The notes beneath the pieces were generated by a model. The model saw only the letters and a list, made by a program, of their open reading frames with translations, did not search any database and was not told where the DNA came from. From JBHIER01 sp046760705 [NCBI: bacterium] (lineage in GTDB: Bacteria; JBHIER01; G020348925), in the NCBI GenBank assembly GCA_046760705.1, contig JBHIER010000196.1, positions 1 through 6,604 on the forward strand: a stretch of 6,604 bases of DNA, in the 5' to 3' direction. The position numbers and the translations under genes were made by a program. Positions 5,270 to 6,604 of this stretch are shown here, piece by piece. Numbering within the stretch: the stretch's first letter is position 1; each line of letters begins with the position of its first letter.

Positions 5270-5313
5270 TTCCTGAACCCCTGAACGGAGTCAGGGGCAA
5301 GCTCTGTCAGGAA
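5270..5313 (-). promoter_or_regulatory. Nested hairpin between hppA and rpsF (leader element or terminator)
   Basis: Two 7-bp perfect stems are nested: an outer stem TTCCTGA (5270-5276) with TCAGGAA (5307-5313), and an inner stem CCCCTGA (5278-5284) with TCAGGGG (5291-5297). In the - strand transcript the internal loop is 9 bases on the 5' side and 1 on the 3' side, and the apical loop is CUCCGU, which exposes CCG. The CCTGA units of one arm are 8 bases apart and their partners 16 apart, so alternative pairings are possible. No U run follows. It lies 45 bases after the hppA stop and 121 bases before the rpsF TTG. It may be an hppA terminator or processing site, or a leader element of rpsF; the exposed CCG recalls the S6:S18-binding leader motif described in other bacteria. 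Confidence 0.6.
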
Positions 5314-5358
5314 CAGGTTTCAAGATCTCGCCTTATGAAGCAGGCTAGTGTCTGCGCC

Positions 5359-6603
5359 TCATTTGAGAAACAGCGGGGCCAGGACCAGGGCGATGATCGA
5401 CATCAGCTTGATCATGATGTTGAGGGACGGTCCCGAGGTATCCTTCATGGGATCGCCGACCGTATCTCCGACGACACTCGCCTTATGGGCCTGCGACCCT
5501 TTTCCTCCGTAGTTTCCCTTTTCAATCCATTTCTTTGCGTTGTCCCACGAGCCGCCGGCGTTGGCCATAGTGACGGCCAGAATGAATCCGGTGACGATGG
5601 CCCCGACTAAAAATCCCCCCAGGGCCAGGGGCCCCAGGGCAAACCCGACAACGATGGGAGCGGCAACCGTCATCAGTCCTGGAGCGAGCATCTCTTTGAG
5701 GGCGTCTTTGGTACAGATATCGACGCACCGCTTGTATTCGGGCCGCGCCTCCCCCTCCATCAGGCCTGGAATCTCCCGGAACTGGCGTCGGACCTCGTTG
5801 ATGATGGTAAAGGAGGTTCTGCCCACGGCCGTCAGGGTGAGGGCGCAGAAGACGGCTGGCAGCATAGCGCCCAAGAAGAGTCCGATGATGACTCTGGCAT
5901 CCAGGAGGCTTATTTCGCTCGGCTTCAATCCGGCTGCCTGCGAATAGGAGAGCATCAGGGCCAGGGCCGTCAGGCCCGCTGCCCCGATGGCGAACCCCTT
6001 GCCCGTGGCGGCCGTCGTATTTCCCAGAGAATCGAGGGCGTCGGTCCGCTCCCGGATCTCCGGCGGCAGGCCCGACATCTCGACGATGCCACCCGAATTG
6101 TCGGCCACTGGGCCGTAGGCATCGGTGGCTAAGGTGATGCCCAGGGTAGAGAGCATACCGATACCGGCGATGGCCACCCCGTAAATATCGGCGAAGTGAT
6201 GGGCCACCCAGATGGCGGCGACCACAAGGAGAATGGGCAGCAGGGTGGACTTCAGACCGTTGGCAAATCCGGCCACGATCGTTGTGCCGGCCCCGGTTTG
6301 AGAGGCTTCCGACATCCTGCGCGTCGGCTTATAAGCGTACGATGTGAAGTAGTTGGTGCTCTCTCCGATCAAGATGCCGGCCCCCAAACCGGCCAGGATG
6401 GCCCAAAATAAGCCCATGCTCGCCTTCAGAAGAACAACGGCCAGAAGGGAAAAAGCGGCCGTCAAAATCGAGGCGGCGAAGATTCCCCGGCGCAGAGCCG
6501 ATAGAAGTGCCTCCATCTCCGGCTTCTCGCCCACCCTGACGAAGAACGCGCCGACGATGGAGGCGACGATCCCTCCGGCAGCCACCATCAGGGGCAGAAA
6601 CCA
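5359..6603 (-). CDS. hppA: Membrane-bound pyrophosphatase, K+-dependent type, C-terminal part
   Basis: The last 414 residues are visible; the N-terminal third or more lies beyond the right edge, since the family is usually about 650-800 residues. The Met at 6588 is internal, because the frame continues upstream as WFLPL. The enzyme hydrolyses cytoplasmic pyrophosphate and pumps H+ and/or Na+ out across the membrane. Counting from that Met, family hallmarks are TDAYGPVADNSGGIVEM (155-171), GNTTAATGKGFAIG (189-202), and GGSWDNAKKWIE (345-356) followed by HKASVVGDTVGDPMKDTSGPSLN (368-390), which carry catalytic Asp and Lys residues. In the second motif, Ala193 and Gly196 replace the Lys and Thr of K+-independent enzymes, so this is a K+-dependent form. 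Whether the ion is H+ or Na+ depends on residues partly outside the window. The gene ends 210 bp before rpsF on the same strand. Confidence 0.96.
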   Translation of the reverse strand, partial: WFLPLMVAAGGIVASIVGAFFVRVGEKPEMEALLSALRRGIFAASILTAAFSLLAVVLLKASMGLFWAILAGLGAGILIGESTNYFTSYAYKPTRRMSEASQTGAGTTIVAGFANGLKSTLLPILLVVAAIWVAHHFADIYGVAIAGIGMLSTLGITLATDAYGPVADNSGGIVEMSGLPPEIRERTDALDSLGNTTAATGKGFAIGAAGLTALALMLSYSQAAGLKPSEISLLDARVIIGLFLGAMLPAVFCALTLTAVGRTSFTIINEVRRQFREIPGLMEGEARPEYKRCVDICTKDALKEMLAPGLMTVAAPIVVGFALGPLALGGFLVGAIVTGFILAVTMANAGGSWDNAKKWIEKGNYGGKGSQAHKASVVGDTVGDPMKDTSGPSLNIMIKLMSIIALVLAPLFLK

Positions 6604-6604
6604 G

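Overview
The window is bacterial: bS6, bS18 and bL9 are ribosomal proteins found only in bacteria, and most genes have good Shine-Dalgarno sequences. The phylum cannot be named from this sequence. The K+-type membrane pyrophosphatase, the GT2/DUF2304 pair and the short degenerate intergenic repeats fit many environmental, often uncultured lineages.

Layout. Positions 1-2148 (+ strand) hold two consecutive multi-pass membrane proteins that look like GT-C glycosyltransferases (lipid-phosphate-sugar dependent). The first is cut by the window start. The second begins 8 bases after it. Everything from 2201 to the right edge is on the - strand and converges on this pair across 52 bases. Reading in the direction of transcription, the order is: the C-terminal part of a K+-dependent membrane pyrophosphatase (hppA, cut by the right edge), a 210-bp spacer with a nested hairpin and short repeats, rpsF (TTG start, near-perfect ribosome binding site), a 91-bp spacer where many bacteria carry ssb, rpsR (GTG start), rplI, a 185-bp spacer with a possible 48-aa ORF and a small hairpin, a DPM1-like GT2 glycosyltransferase, an overlapping DUF2304 membrane protein, a long inverted-repeat element, and a four-helix EamA/SMR-type transporter.

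How the genes may work together. The GT2 enzyme probably makes a polyprenyl-phosphate sugar on the cytoplasmic face. DUF2304 is probably its small membrane partner. The four-helix SMR/ArnE-F-like protein is a candidate flippase, and the GT-C proteins on the opposite strand are candidate acceptor-side transferases. Together they could form a complete lipid-linked sugar transfer route, inferred from family roles and proximity only. The ribosomal genes and the pyrophosphatase are housekeeping.

The most unusual sequence is at 2598-2722. It is a long imperfect palindrome filling the gap between DUF2304 and the transporter, with arms built from the 5-mer ATCAG (CTGAT in the other arm) repeated every 8 bases. 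A second, smaller nested hairpin at 5270-5313 also has CCTGA units 8 bases apart, lies in the rpsF leader, and shows CCG in its apical loop when read as rpsF mRNA.
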